Source: Propionibacteriaceae bacterium
GTDB lineage: Bacteria; Actinomycetota; Actinomycetes; Propionibacteriales; Propionibacteriaceae
Direction of reading: 5' to 3'
NCBI GenBank assembly: GCA_003158895.1
Contig: PMLO01000205.1
Location: 1-29,372 of the forward strand
Length of the DNA stretch: 29,372 nucleotides
Part shown: piece by piece, positions 15,034 to 24,306 of the stretch
Layout of the letters: each line of letters starts with the position of its first letter
How positions within the stretch are numbered: the stretch's first letter is position 1
Notes under the pieces: model-generated
Databases searched by the model: none
What the model was told of the DNA's origin: nothing
Seen by the model: the letters and a program-made list of their open reading frames with translations, nothing else
Translations under genes and position numbers: made by a program

Positions 15034-15762
15034 GTGACCCAGAGTCTGATCGCTGACCGCACGGAATCTCTCGAGGCGGCTCCTGCGCTTGCCGTGGTGG
15101 CCAGCCAGCTGGAGCTGGACGGCAAGCGGGGCCGGATCTATGGGCCCGTGGACCTGACGATCGAGCCGGGAACAGTCACCCTGATCACGGGGCGGGGTGG
15201 CAGCGGGAAGACGTCGGTGCTGCTCACGCTGGTCGGTCGGCTGAAGCCGAACAAGGGGTCGGATCTCGTGGTGCTGGGACGCGAGTTGCCCGCGAAGGCG
15301 CGCAGTGTCCAGCACCTAACCTCTGCCGTCGGCATCCACGGCCTGGACGACCTGGACGAAGAGGTCACCGTCGCCGCGACCATTCGCGAGCGTGAGGCCT
15401 GGCTCGCGCGCTGGTACAAGATCGTCCACACCCCGGATGACGCGCGCATCGCCGAGGTCTGCGGGCCCGTGTTCGGCGACGCCCCGCTGCCTGGAGTCCG
15501 TCAGCGGATCCACAGCCTCGACGAGGCCGACAACATGCAGCTGCGCATCGCGCTGGCCATGATGTCGTCCCCGGAGCTCATCGTCGTCGACGACATCGAC
15601 GCCCTGCACGACACGGACAGCCGGTTGCGTGTCTGGGAGTCTCTGCGGGTCCTCGCCGCAACCGGCGTCACCGTCATCGTTGCCGCGTCCACTCCCGGCG
15701 AGCTACGACGCCTCGGCTGGGACACGATCCCGGCCCACGTCGTGCTCCCGTCCCGCCGCTGA
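15034..15762 (+). CDS. ABC transporter-like ATP-binding protein
   Basis: A 242-residue nucleotide-binding protein. The Walker A loop GRGGSGKT is at residues 53-60 and a Walker B strand ELIVVDDIDAL at about 181-191, but the usual catalytic glutamate after the Walker B aspartate is another aspartate (D187) and the LSGGQ signature is replaced by SLDEADNMQLRIALAM. This degenerate pattern is seen in ATPases paired with YhgE/Pip proteins in actinobacteria. I choose the GTG at 15034, which follows AGAGAGGA by about ten bases; the earlier GTG at 14962 would put the promoter and operator inside the gene. It lies 23 bases before the YhgE gene and presumably energises or regulates that membrane partner. 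Confidence 0.85.
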   Translation: MTQSLIADRTESLEAAPALAVVASQLELDGKRGRIYGPVDLTIEPGTVTLITGRGGSGKTSVLLTLVGRLKPNKGSDLVVLGRELPAKARSVQHLTSAVGIHGLDDLDEEVTVAATIREREAWLARWYKIVHTPDDARIAEVCGPVFGDAPLPGVRQRIHSLDEADNMQLRIALAMMSSPELIVVDDIDALHDTDSRLRVWESLRVLAATGVTVIVAASTPGELRRLGWDTIPAHVVLPSRR

Positions 15763-15785
15763 GCAACCATCCGAGAGAGATACCT

Positions 15786-18329
15786 ATGTTCGCCTGGACA
15801 TCGCACGGAACCGAACTCAAGCGGTTCGCACGCAAGCCCATCACCCGCGCGGCCATCGCGGTGATGCTCCTCATCCCGCTCCTGTACGGGGCGATGTACG
15901 TGTGGGCCTTCTGGGATCCCACCATCCACATGAGCAAGCTGCCGGTGGCGCTCGTGAACGCCGACACCGGAGCCACGAGGGACGGAGCCTCGGTCCACTA
16001 CGGGCAGGACGTCGTCGACAACCTCGTCGACGACGGCTCGCTCGGCTGGGCCAAGGTCGACGCCGCGACCGCCAAGGCCGGCCTCGAGGAGGGGAAGTAC
16101 TACTTCGCGGTGACGATCCCGGCCGACTTCTCCTCGGCGATCGTCTCCCTCGGAGGCGACAGTCCGAAGACGGCACAGATCGACGTCACGTACGACGACT
16201 CGAACTCCTTCCTCGCATCGACGCTCGGCAAGACAGCGATGATGCAGGTGCAGGAGTCGGTCCGGTCGAAGGTGGGTCAGGATGCGGTCGACACCCTGCT
16301 CATCGGCGTCGGGAAGGCGCGCGACGGGTTCGGTACGGCCTCGGACGGGGCGTTCAGCCTCCGAGACGGGCTGACGACGGCGAAGGACGGCTCGGAGAAG
16401 CTAAGCGTCGGCGCCCAGGACCTGGCGGCAGGGGCCGTGAAGCTGGCCGCCGGGACCGGACAGCTGTCGACCGGAGCGGCCGCACTGCGCGACGGGCTGA
16501 CGACCTACCTCGCAGGCGTCACGAAGGCGGCTGACGGCGCGCAGCATCTGAGCGATGGTGCGGCGAAGCTCACCGATCTCCACAACGGCCTGTCACAGTT
16601 GGCCGACGCCTCTGCCGCCCCGGCTGTGGCTGCGGGAGCGGCCACCATGGCGGATGGGCTCACCACGTACAGCGCAGGCGCCACGCAGTACTCGACGGGT
16701 GCCACTGACTTCGCCACCGGCGCAGGGACCTGGATCGACGGGGCCATCAGCTGGCGGCAGCAGGCGTACGCAGGGACATCGCAGCTCAGCCAAGGCTCCG
16801 CTGCGGCCGCGTCCGGTGCCACAGCGCTGGCCGCGAGCACGGGCAGCGGCTCAGCCCTCGCCGTGGGCGCAGGGCAGGTCGCCTCCGGTGCGACCCAGCT
16901 CGTCTCCGGGTTGGGGAGCGTCGACGGTGCCCTCGCCCAGGCTCAGCAGGCCCTCGCCTCCGGTGACACGGCGACGGCTCTGGCGATCCTCAGCCAGGCC
17001 CGTACGGGGCTCCAGAGCGCTCAGACCAGCGCGTTGGCGCTCGCCACGGGAACAGCACAGGTCTCGGCGGGGGTTGCGTCCATCGGCACCAACGCGCAGA
17101 CACTGGCGGCCGGCGCCACGCAGGTGAACAACGGCGTCACCTCCCTGCAGGCGTCGCTCGCCGACAGCGGCCCTCTCGCAGCCGGAATCACCAAGCTCGG
17201 CGCCGGCCAGCAGCAGCTCGCTGGTGCGGTCACGCAGCTGACGGTCGGCAGCACCAAGCTCGCTGATCCGACAGCCATGGCTCAAGCACAGCAGCTCAAG
17301 GCTGGCGCGCAGGCGGTCTCGGACGGGGTCTCTGCCCTGAACGCCGGAGCCGCGAGCATCCCCACCCTGCAGGACGGGGCGAAGACACTCGCAGCCGCCT
17401 TCAGCGTCACCAGCTCGTCGGAAGGCCTGGTCAGCGGCGCGGGAGCACTGAAGGACGGCGCCACGACGCTGGCGAGCGGAGCCGCTGCGGCCAACACCGG
17501 GGCTGCGCAGCTCGACCAGGGCGCCAGCACGATCGCCTCGTCCACCCCGGATCTGGCGTCCGGACTGGCGACGGCGACTGACGGTGCCAACACGCTCGGC
17601 ACCAAGCTGAGTGACGGGGCGGCAGCGATCCCGGACGACTCGGCATCGGTCCAGACGGCGCGCTCCGACGCCGTCTCGACGCCCGTCACCGTGCAGAGCG
17701 AACACGTCTACCAGGCCGACTCGTGGGGTGAGGGTTTCGCCCCCTTCTTCATCCCGCTCGCCCTGTGGGTCGGAGCCCTGATCACCTGGCTGCTGCTGCG
17801 TCCCTTGCAGTCGCGAGCCCTGATGACCTCGGTCAACGGGTTCCGGATGGCATGGGGATCCCTCAACTCGGCCCTGATGCTGTCGGTGGGGCAGGTCGCC
17901 ATCATGCTGAGCGTGATGCACTTCGCGATCGGGCTCAACCCGAAGAACATCCTGGCGACGATCGCGATGGCCCTGTTGACCGCGGCAGCGTTCTTCGCCC
18001 TGCAGCAGCTCCTACAGGTCACCTTCGGCTCCGCGGTCGGCAAGGTGGTGATCATCGTGCTGCTGATGGTGCAGCTGGCCTCCGCCGGCGGGACGTACCC
18101 GATCCAGACCACACCGGCGTTCCTCCAGGCGATCAGCCCGTACATGCCCATGACGCACGTGGTCAACGGTCTACGTGAGGCGATCACCGGCGGGGTCGAA
18201 GCGAGGTATTGGATGAGCGTTGGCGTCCTCACCGCTATCTTCGTGGTGTCGCTCGCCGCGACGTCCATCGTGTCTGCCCGCAAGCGGATGTGGACGATGG
18301 GCCGCCTGCATCCAGCGCTGGATATCTGA
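15786..18329 (+). CDS. YhgE/Pip family membrane protein (ABC-2-type export component)
   Basis: An 847-residue membrane protein. The N-terminal YhgE/Pip domain has a membrane helix at about residues 21-43 ending YGAMYVWAFWDP, followed by the family's PVALVNADTGA block. Residues 190-640 form a long extracytoplasmic region of repeated Gly/Ala-rich segments such as LSDGAAKLTDL and LATGTAQV, expected to be helical bundles. The C-terminus has about five to six helices starting near FAPFFIPLALWVGALITWLL, with ABC-2-like features. Family members are phage-infection receptors (Pip of Lactococcus) or parts of export systems such as the ESX/type VII-linked EsaA group. A GAGAGAGA site precedes the ATG. 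The adjacent ATPase and TetR genes form one transcript with it. Confidence 0.9.
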   Translation: MFAWTSHGTELKRFARKPITRAAIAVMLLIPLLYGAMYVWAFWDPTIHMSKLPVALVNADTGATRDGASVHYGQDVVDNLVDDGSLGWAKVDAATAKAGLEEGKYYFAVTIPADFSSAIVSLGGDSPKTAQIDVTYDDSNSFLASTLGKTAMMQVQESVRSKVGQDAVDTLLIGVGKARDGFGTASDGAFSLRDGLTTAKDGSEKLSVGAQDLAAGAVKLAAGTGQLSTGAAALRDGLTTYLAGVTKAADGAQHLSDGAAKLTDLHNGLSQLADASAAPAVAAGAATMADGLTTYSAGATQYSTGATDFATGAGTWIDGAISWRQQAYAGTSQLSQGSAAAASGATALAASTGSGSALAVGAGQVASGATQLVSGLGSVDGALAQAQQALASGDTATALAILSQARTGLQSAQTSALALATGTAQVSAGVASIGTNAQTLAAGATQVNNGVTSLQASLADSGPLAAGITKLGAGQQQLAGAVTQLTVGSTKLADPTAMAQAQQLKAGAQAVSDGVSALNAGAASIPTLQDGAKTLAAAFSVTSSSEGLVSGAGALKDGATTLASGAAAANTGAAQLDQGASTIASSTPDLASGLATATDGANTLGTKLSDGAAAIPDDSASVQTARSDAVSTPVTVQSEHVYQADSWGEGFAPFFIPLALWVGALITWLLLRPLQSRALMTSVNGFRMAWGSLNSALMLSVGQVAIMLSVMHFAIGLNPKNILATIAMALLTAAAFFALQQLLQVTFGSAVGKVVIIVLLMVQLASAGGTYPIQTTPAFLQAISPYMPMTHVVNGLREAITGGVEARYWMSVGVLTAIFVVSLAATSIVSARKRMWTMGRLHPALDI

Positions 18330-18339
18330 GGAGACCGAC

Positions 18340-18927
18340 ATGGCAGCACAAGCGGCCACTAAGCCCGACGGCCGCGTAGCCCGCCGCACTGGCACCCGGG
18401 AAGCGATCATGGATGCCGCAACGGAGCTGTTCGCAGCCAGGGGCGTCACCTCGACGGCAATCGATGACATTGCCGTGAACGCCAACATCGCCAAGGGTTC
18501 CATCTACTACAACTTCGAGTCGAAGGCCGGACTAGTGGAGGCCATCGTCGAGCGCAGCAGCACGCTGTTGAGAGAGACCCTCCGCCAGGCCTCGGCCGGC
18601 TACGCCGGGCCTGAGCTCCAGGCCCGCATCGTGCGGGCACTCCTACTGCTCGTACGGGACAACGCGGCCGCAGCACGCCTGATGGTGGCTGAGCTGTTCC
18701 GGACGGAACGGTCCTGGCAGGAATCCATCAGGACCTGGCGCGCCCTCGCCCTCGCGCCCTTGGTTGACGACCTCCAATCCACGGGAATCGGGCCTGACGT
18801 CGCAGCAATCAGGGCTGCGTCCGTCGTGGGGGCGACCCTGGTGGCCGGGCTGGACTGGTTGGTCTTCCATCCAGAACTCCAGTACGAGGATGTCGTGGCC
18901 GCCGTGCTCAGCACGCTCCGCGGCTGA
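18340..18927 (+). CDS. TetR-family regulator, likely autorepressor of the ABC/YhgE operon
   Basis: A 195-residue TetR protein. Residues 20-65 hold the helix-turn-helix (AIMDAATELFAARGVTSTAI, then IAKGSIYYNFESKAGLVEAI), followed by an all-helical ligand domain. The ATG at 18340 is ten bases after the YhgE stop, and the GAGGAG ribosome-binding site overlaps that stop, so translation is closely linked. The in-frame extension to 18220 lies within yhgE. Its most likely target is the GTACTG-N6-CAGTAC dyad at 14977-14994. The ligand is unknown, perhaps a lipophilic compound. Confidence 0.9.
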   Translation: MAAQAATKPDGRVARRTGTREAIMDAATELFAARGVTSTAIDDIAVNANIAKGSIYYNFESKAGLVEAIVERSSTLLRETLRQASAGYAGPELQARIVRALLLLVRDNAAAARLMVAELFRTERSWQESIRTWRALALAPLVDDLQSTGIGPDVAAIRAASVVGATLVAGLDWLVFHPELQYEDVVAAVLSTLRG

Positions 18928-19079
18928 GTCCCTGCTCCGACAATCTCTGCGCGTCCGGCGGCGAGCCCCGGGCATAGCCAGGCGGGATGTGGGTGCAGCC
19001 CGCCGCAGCACGTGCCGCTATATGAGACTTGTATTCCACCGCACCGCCCCCCTCAACCCACTTCAACAGAAAGAAATTC

Positions 19080-19976
19080 ATGATGTCCATCGCTGAATCG
19101 ATTTTTGAGGCGAAGGGGAGCGCGGCGCTGGTTGTGCAGGGCGGTGGAATGAGGGGCACATACAGCGCCGCCGCGCTCGCCGCCATGGAAGATGCTGGTC
19201 TGAACGGTCGGTTCAGCGACATTTATGCTACGAGCTCGGGCGCCCTCAACGGCGCCTACTTCATCGCGCACCAGGCAAATCAAGGCGTAAGTATCTACGT
19301 TGATGAATTGAGCAAGAAGTCCTTCATAGACAGGCGCCGAGTTCGCCGGATCATCGACATCGATTTTCTCGTCGACGACGTGCTCACGTATCGCGTGCCA
19401 CTGGATGTCGGCGCAGTAGAAGCGTCGGACATTCTGCTGCACATCGGTTTGACGTCGGCGTCAACGGGGCGCCTGGTCTGGGCGACGAACAAGAGCCAGT
19501 GGCCGCTACTCGAGTCGCTGAGGGCGACCGCTGCGTTGCCCATCTTCTACGGACGTGAAGTGCCCCTCGGGAATGACAGTTACGTTGACGGGGGCGTAAG
19601 CGTCAAACTGCCACTTCGCGCGGCGGTGGAGAACAATCACGAGAACATCGTCGTTGTCTTAACCCGACCGCTGAGTTATGAGACCAGGGGCGCCAACAGG
19701 TGCATAGGTATCGCGACGCGCCTTGCAGCGAAACTGCAAGGACATTCCCCGGCCGTAGTGCGAGCTTTGGCTAGCAATGACCCATCGTTTGCCCAAAGCC
19801 TCGAATTGCTGAAAAGCCCATTCGCTTCGAGTGGCACACCGGGGCGGCAGCGGATTTGGGTCGTGGCTCCAACGGCGCCCATCGCTGGGCGACTCACTAG
19901 AGATCGAGATCTACTGAAGCGCACGGCCGCCCTCGGACGCGAGGACGCGCAGAGGGCGTTAGGTCTTACGCAATAA
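19080..19976 (+). CDS. Patatin-like phospholipase/acyl hydrolase
   Basis: A 298-residue patatin-fold hydrolase. The oxyanion-hole loop is QGGGMRG (residues 20-26), the nucleophile is S52 in YATSSGALNG, and the dyad aspartate is D170 in YVDGGV. The nucleophile elbow reads A-x-S-x-G instead of G-x-S-x-G, the only departure from the family pattern. Two ATG codons stand in tandem at 19080 and 19083 with only a weak AGAAAG site. No signal peptide is seen, so it is probably cytoplasmic or membrane-associated. Codon use is visibly less GC-biased than in its neighbours (more ATT, TTT and AAT), hinting at recent acquisition. There is no CD-NTase gene nearby, so a CBASS effector role is not supported. 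Confidence 0.88.
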   Translation: MMSIAESIFEAKGSAALVVQGGGMRGTYSAAALAAMEDAGLNGRFSDIYATSSGALNGAYFIAHQANQGVSIYVDELSKKSFIDRRRVRRIIDIDFLVDDVLTYRVPLDVGAVEASDILLHIGLTSASTGRLVWATNKSQWPLLESLRATAALPIFYGREVPLGNDSYVDGGVSVKLPLRAAVENNHENIVVVLTRPLSYETRGANRCIGIATRLAAKLQGHSPAVVRALASNDPSFAQSLELLKSPFASSGTPGRQRIWVVAPTAPIAGRLTRDRDLLKRTAALGREDAQRALGLTQ

Positions 19977-20242
19977 TCATCAGGCAGCGCGCCTTAATCC
20001 CTGGGCCACGGGACTCAACTCAGCCCCCACCTTGGGGATCTGGCGCCGTGACTCCGTGAGCAAGTCCGAAGAGGAATAGTCCGATGAGAGATCGAGACTA
20101 GGCGCCTGGGGTCGTCGCTCTCAATTAGGCTGCTGTCCTCGGGTTGGCTCTGATTTGGCTTGCGCGATCTCAGGCTCGGCTCTAGGAGTAGAGGCATTCA
20201 CACCGTTTGCGCTGTTTGGAAGTCAGCGAGCGGTTTCGAGCG

Positions 20243-22072
20243 TCATGGCGCGTGGACGAGGGAGTTCAGCCAGGTTGTGAGCGTGGCATCGGGGGGAGGG
20301 TCGCCGTTGATGGTCAGCGCAGCGCCGCTGTAGGTCGTGATGTTTCGCTGGCAGGCGGCGGGTGTGCCGCCCGTAAACGTCTGGGTGGCGACGACCTGGG
20401 CGGTCAGCGCGGGGTACACGGTGACGACTCTGGTCTGCTGGTAACGGGTGACGGTCGCGGTACCAGCTGGGCCGGTGTAGGGGCAGGCCTGCACCTGCTG
20501 GTTGTCGCCGTCCTTGACGTAGGCGACGAGTTCGAGGAAGCGTAGCGCGGTGGGCTCCCCGGCGGCCCACGTGTAGCTACCCGGGCCAAGGATGACGAGG
20601 GGATGGAAGCCATCGGAGGCCGCGTACGCGTGCGCTGAGGTCAGCGCGGTGCCGTCCGGGACCGATCCCGCCGCGTCATTGATCGACGACATCGAGTCGA
20701 TCTGGATTCCGCGCTTCTTGGTCTCGAGCGACAGTTGATCGACGGTGACCCCGAGAGCGACCGCCAGCCATTCGTCACCCGCCTGCTGGTTCAGCACGGC
20801 GGTGGCGGCCCGGTCCGGCCCTATGCCGACAAGATAGGCGCTGAACAAGGCCTTGGCCGCAACGCTGACAGACTCATTACTGTCGCCGGTCAGCCCCTGG
20901 AGCAGGGCCACGGCTGCGTTGTCGTCCAGCCCACCGAGAATCTTGGTGATCTGCGTCTGCGCCTCCGTACTCACCGCGGTACGGGAATCCGCCTGCACGA
21001 TCAGCAGCGCGCGTATGCCGCGGCTCGGACCGATCGTGCTGAGGAGGTCCGCGAGCGTCGCCTTGGCTGCGTCGCTCACGTCCGAGGTCCCGTTGGCGTA
21101 AAGGGCGATCAGGATCCGCACCGCATCCTCGTTCGCCAGCCCGTCCAAGAGCGCCTTGCGCTGCGCGGCGGCCTCCGAACTCACCGACTCCCGCGAGTCA
21201 GCTTGTGCGGCGAGCAGGGCAGCCACTGCACGGTCTGACCCGATCTGCGTCAAGTACGGTCCCAGCGCCGCCTTCGCAGGTTCAACCACCTTGGTGTTCG
21301 CGTCGGCCCCCAGGGCGATCAGCGTGCTAGTCGCCAGCGCGTCTGGAGTCCTGCTGAGTACCTCCACGACAGCCGCGGCCGCCGCGGAACGCACCGTCCG
21401 CTGAGAGTCGCTCTCGGCCTTGAACAGCGGAACCAGCGAGTCCTGGGTCCCGATGGCGCCGAGTGCGACCGCAGCCCGTTCTCGGATCGTCGCGTCCCCC
21501 CAGTACAACACCGCCCGCCCCAACCCCGCCACGTCGCCTCGCTGCTGCAGTCCCGCGACATCGGGACCCAACCACTGCGGTACGAACACGACGCCAGCCG
21601 CGATGACGAGGACGGCAGCGGCCGCGATCGCGAAAGTGCGCTTCCAGTGCTTCACAAAACCCGACCTCGTGGCACCGGGTCCCGGTCGGCGCAGCTTCCG
21701 GCCCGGCTTCGGCTGGCGCGGCGAGCCTGCTGAAGTCGCCGGCGCCAACGTAGAGACCAACATCGCCTGGGGTCCCGCCTGCGGCTGCGCAGCGCCGGGG
21801 ATGGTGTCCGCTGCGACGTACGGGCTGGGCGCAATTTCCGGGGGCGGCAAGAGACTTTGGCTCGCCACGGGGGCAGCGCCTGAGTTCAGTGGGAGATCGA
21901 TGGGAATGGTCGGCGCTTCGAACTGCGGCGGGGTTAGGTCGCCCTCATCGACCCAGAAGGGCCACCCGTCTGGAGCGGCGGGCCAGTTCGGATCGGGCTG
22001 CCAGCCGACCGGGGAAACCCACCCTGCCGGTGGTTGCGGCCAGTTCGGAGGTGGATTGAACCTGAGTGTCAT
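20243..22072 (-). CDS. W/P-rich N-terminus, single TM helix and helical-repeat (HEAT-like) protein
   Basis: A 609-residue protein of unknown function. Residues 1-43 are a compact Trp/Pro-rich module (NWPQPPAGW ... GWQPDPNWPAAPDGW ... WVDE), the same as in the gene at 24715. A Pro/Ala-rich linker follows to about 135, a basic stretch, one membrane helix at about 146-168 (FAIAAAAVLVIAAGVVFVP), then about 250 residues of repeating helix pairs marked by recurring DRAVAALLAAQADSR-like and SRGIRALLIVQADSR-like blocks, typical of HEAT-type repeats. The C-terminal 150 residues look beta-rich and may be a separate domain. Topology predicts the module inside and the repeats outside. A GAGGGGG site precedes the ATG at 22072. 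An IS21 element lies 99 bases upstream and may have displaced its promoter. Confidence 0.8.
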   Translation of the reverse strand: MTLRFNPPPNWPQPPAGWVSPVGWQPDPNWPAAPDGWPFWVDEGDLTPPQFEAPTIPIDLPLNSGAAPVASQSLLPPPEIAPSPYVAADTIPGAAQPQAGPQAMLVSTLAPATSAGSPRQPKPGRKLRRPGPGATRSGFVKHWKRTFAIAAAAVLVIAAGVVFVPQWLGPDVAGLQQRGDVAGLGRAVLYWGDATIRERAAVALGAIGTQDSLVPLFKAESDSQRTVRSAAAAAVVEVLSRTPDALATSTLIALGADANTKVVEPAKAALGPYLTQIGSDRAVAALLAAQADSRESVSSEAAAQRKALLDGLANEDAVRILIALYANGTSDVSDAAKATLADLLSTIGPSRGIRALLIVQADSRTAVSTEAQTQITKILGGLDDNAAVALLQGLTGDSNESVSVAAKALFSAYLVGIGPDRAATAVLNQQAGDEWLAVALGVTVDQLSLETKKRGIQIDSMSSINDAAGSVPDGTALTSAHAYAASDGFHPLVILGPGSYTWAAGEPTALRFLELVAYVKDGDNQQVQACPYTGPAGTATVTRYQQTRVVTVYPALTAQVVATQTFTGGTPAACQRNITTYSGAALTINGDPPPDATLTTWLNSLVHAP

Positions 22073-22164
22073 CGCAACCCCCTCGTACGAGAGATTCCGC
22101 TTTGAACGCTACTCCGATCGTTGTCTGGGCGGCCCGGATTACCCAATCTCCTGGCCTGCGACGG

Positions 22165-22171
22165 GCTCAGA
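22165..22171. repeat. Left target-site duplication of the IS21 element
   Basis: GCTCAGA directly before the left terminal TGT; the identical copy is at 24307-24313. Because the next base is T on both sides, an 8-bp reading (GCTCAGAT) is also possible. Confidence 0.85.
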
Positions 22172-22233
22172 TGTGGACGACGCTCGAAAACTGGACGGTT
22201 TCACCGGGTGAAAGGTGAACAGTTGCGGGCAGT

Positions 22234-23028
22234 TTAGCCCGCGGTTTCGTTGGTGGTGGTGCGGATGCTGGGGAGGGTGTCGATGCCCTTGTTGCGGAGT
22301 CGGTAGCTGGCTCCTTTGAGGGTGAGGACGTCGGCGTGGTGGACGATCCGGTCGATCATCGCGGCGGCGACGACTTGGTCTCCGAACACGGCGCCCCAGC
22401 CGGAGAAGGGCAGGTTGCTGGTCAGGATCAGGGATGCGTGTTCGTAGCGAGACGAGACCAGTTGGAAGAACAGGTTCGCGGCGTCTTGCTCGAAGGGGAG
22501 GTAGCCGACCTCGTCGATGATGATCAGTCCGTAGCGACGTAGCCGGGTGAGTTCGGCGGCGAGTTTCCCGGCGCGGTGGGCGTCGGAGAGTCGGGTGACC
22601 CAGTCGGTCGCGGTGGCGAACAGGACCCGGTCGCCGTGGCGGCAGGCGGTGACGCCGAGCGCGATCGCGAGGTGGGTTTTGCCGGTGCCGGGCGGTCCGA
22701 GGAGCACGATGTTGCGGGCCTCGGTGAGGAAGGCGCCCGAGGCCAGGGCGGCGATCTGGTTCCGGGCGCCGGGTTGGGCGTCGAAGTCGAAGTCCTCCAG
22801 CGTCTTGCGGGTCCCGAACCCGGCTGCTCGGATGCGCAGCTCGGCGCCGGAAGCATTCCTGGCGGAGACTTCGCGTTCGAGGACGGCGGCCAGGTAGTCC
22901 TCGAAGGACCAGCCGGCATCGCGGGCCTGGTCGGCGAGCCGGGCGGCGACGTCGATGATCCGGGGTGCTTTGAGGGCGCCGGCGAGGTAGGTCAGCTGTT
23001 TGGCCGTCTCGGTGGTCTTCGCCGCCAT
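22234..23028 (-). CDS. istB: IstB-like ATP-binding protein of the IS21 element
   Basis: A 264-residue AAA+ helper ATPase that assists the IstA transposase in target capture. The Walker A motif LGPPGTGKTHLA is near residue 110, Walker B LIIIDEVGYLPF near 170, and the sensor-like SNLPFSGWG near 205. The ATG at 23028 overlaps the istA stop (TGATG) and has a GGAG site seven bases upstream; the preceding GTG at 23031 is the alternative start. Normal length for the family. Confidence 0.95.
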   Translation of the reverse strand: MAAKTTETAKQLTYLAGALKAPRIIDVAARLADQARDAGWSFEDYLAAVLEREVSARNASGAELRIRAAGFGTRKTLEDFDFDAQPGARNQIAALASGAFLTEARNIVLLGPPGTGKTHLAIALGVTACRHGDRVLFATATDWVTRLSDAHRAGKLAAELTRLRRYGLIIIDEVGYLPFEQDAANLFFQLVSSRYEHASLILTSNLPFSGWGAVFGDQVVAAAMIDRIVHHADVLTLKGASYRLRNKGIDTLPSIRTTTNETAG

Positions 23029-24239
23029 CACGCGACTCCTTCCTGGTTGAGGCCGAAGGCTCTGTCGTAGTCGGTCAGGTCCCTGACCAGCCCGTCACTG
23101 GCAGCCTGGGTGCGGGGCTGTTGGAACTCTTGGCGCAGCCTCGCGGCGGTGCTGACGTGGGCGGGGTCGGTGATCGTGAGGCCGCGGGCCCACACCCGCG
23201 GATGCTGCGCCACGAGCCGTCCGTCCAGGCGCACCTGGACCTGGTCCAGGTCGGCGTGGACGTCGAGCATGCGCCCGATCCAGGTCGGGTCGACGGAGTA
23301 GTCGTTGCGGGCGATGGTGACGTAGTAGTCGCGGCCCAGCCGAACCTGTTTGCGCCAGCCCACCAGCGGCGCCACCGGCGGCAAGGCCAGCATCGCTGAC
23401 CGATCAGCCTCCAGCAGCTTCACCGGGGCGGCTTTGGTGGTCCGCACGACTCGCTGGTTCGCCCCCTCGAGCCACCCGATGAACTGGTCGTTGAAGTCGG
23501 CCGGTGACCCAAACGAACGCCCTGGCATGAACGAGGTCTCGAACCAGCCGTTCCTGCGTTCCACGATCCCCTTCGACTCCGGGTCCCGCGGGCGCAGCAG
23601 CACCAGCCGGGTCGCGAGGGTGCCCATGAACGCCGCCACCCCTTCAGCCCGGTGCGGACCACGGCCGATGCCTCGCTCGTTGTCCCAGATCAGCCGCCGA
23701 GGGACCCGACCCAGGAGCTGGAGCAGCTGCCACATGCCCAGCAGCAAGTCCTCGGTCGTCTTCGTCGGGATCATCCGGGCCACCACGAACCGTGAGTGAG
23801 CCAACGTCATCACCAGCACCGGCAACAAAGTGGCGGTGCCGTCCTCCAAGGGGATCTTCCGCGGCGGGAACCACAGATCACACTGAGCCGCATCACCGGC
23901 CTCCCACGACAGCCGGTCCGCCGGATCGACCCGGCGCTGCTCCGGCCGCAACCGGGTCACGTTCTCCCGGAACCAGCTGATCGACCCGGTCCAGCCGACC
24001 CGCTCCGCGACCACCGTCGCCGGCAAGTCCGGGAACTCGGCCAGCAACGCACGCACCCGCGGCTCGAACACCGCGAACGACGTCGCAGCCGGCGACCGCA
24101 CATACCGTGGCGGGGCAACCGAGCCGACCGCCTTCACCACCGTCGTCCGCGAGATCCCCAGCCTCGCCGCGATCCGGGCATGCGGCTCACCCTCCGCAGC
24201 AAGCCTCCTGATCAGCGCCCAATCCTCCAAAGTGATCAC
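23028..24239 (-). CDS. istA: IstA-like DDE transposase of the IS21 element
   Basis: A 403-residue transposase. An N-terminal helix-turn-helix (HARIAARLGISRTTVVKAV) is followed by the DDE catalytic core: aspartate in AAQCDLWF, aspartate in LIWDNERGIG and glutamate in ESKGIVERRNGWFE. A Mu-transposase-like C-terminal beta domain follows (YYVTIARNDYSVDP). The start lies close to the right terminal repeat, and its stop overlaps the istB start, the usual arrangement. No frameshift or premature stop is seen. Confidence 0.95.
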   Translation of the reverse strand: MITLEDWALIRRLAAEGEPHARIAARLGISRTTVVKAVGSVAPPRYVRSPAATSFAVFEPRVRALLAEFPDLPATVVAERVGWTGSISWFRENVTRLRPEQRRVDPADRLSWEAGDAAQCDLWFPPRKIPLEDGTATLLPVLVMTLAHSRFVVARMIPTKTTEDLLLGMWQLLQLLGRVPRRLIWDNERGIGRGPHRAEGVAAFMGTLATRLVLLRPRDPESKGIVERRNGWFETSFMPGRSFGSPADFNDQFIGWLEGANQRVVRTTKAAPVKLLEADRSAMLALPPVAPLVGWRKQVRLGRDYYVTIARNDYSVDPTWIGRMLDVHADLDQVQVRLDGRLVAQHPRVWARGLTITDPAHVSTAARLRQEFQQPRTQAASDGLVRDLTDYDRAFGLNQEGVA

Positions 24240-24306
24240 TCTCCGATCGTGCTCGAGTGTCCACTTTTCACCGGCGAAAGCGTTCAGTTTTCAAGCGGCG
24301 TCGACA

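Larger units (their letters stand above)
22172..24306 (-). mobile_element. Complete IS21-family insertion sequence
   Basis: The element encodes IstA and IstB on the minus strand. Its ends are imperfect inverted repeats: the left end (22172 onward) begins TGTGGACGACGCTCGAAAAC and the right end, read inward on the minus strand from 24306, begins TGTCGACGCCGCTTGAAAAC; similarity continues through a TTTCxCCGGxTGAAA stretch to about 22221 and 24259. It is flanked by a direct repeat GCTCAGA at 22165-22171 and 24307-24313, a 7-bp target duplication within the size range known for this family. Both genes look intact, so it may still be mobile. Confidence 0.93.

Noticed and set aside
19080..19976. Patatin gene as the effector of a CBASS defence system
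   Set aside because: No cyclic-nucleotide synthase, Cap2/Cap3 or similar gene is adjacent, and neighbours are a TetR gene and a HEAT-repeat protein.
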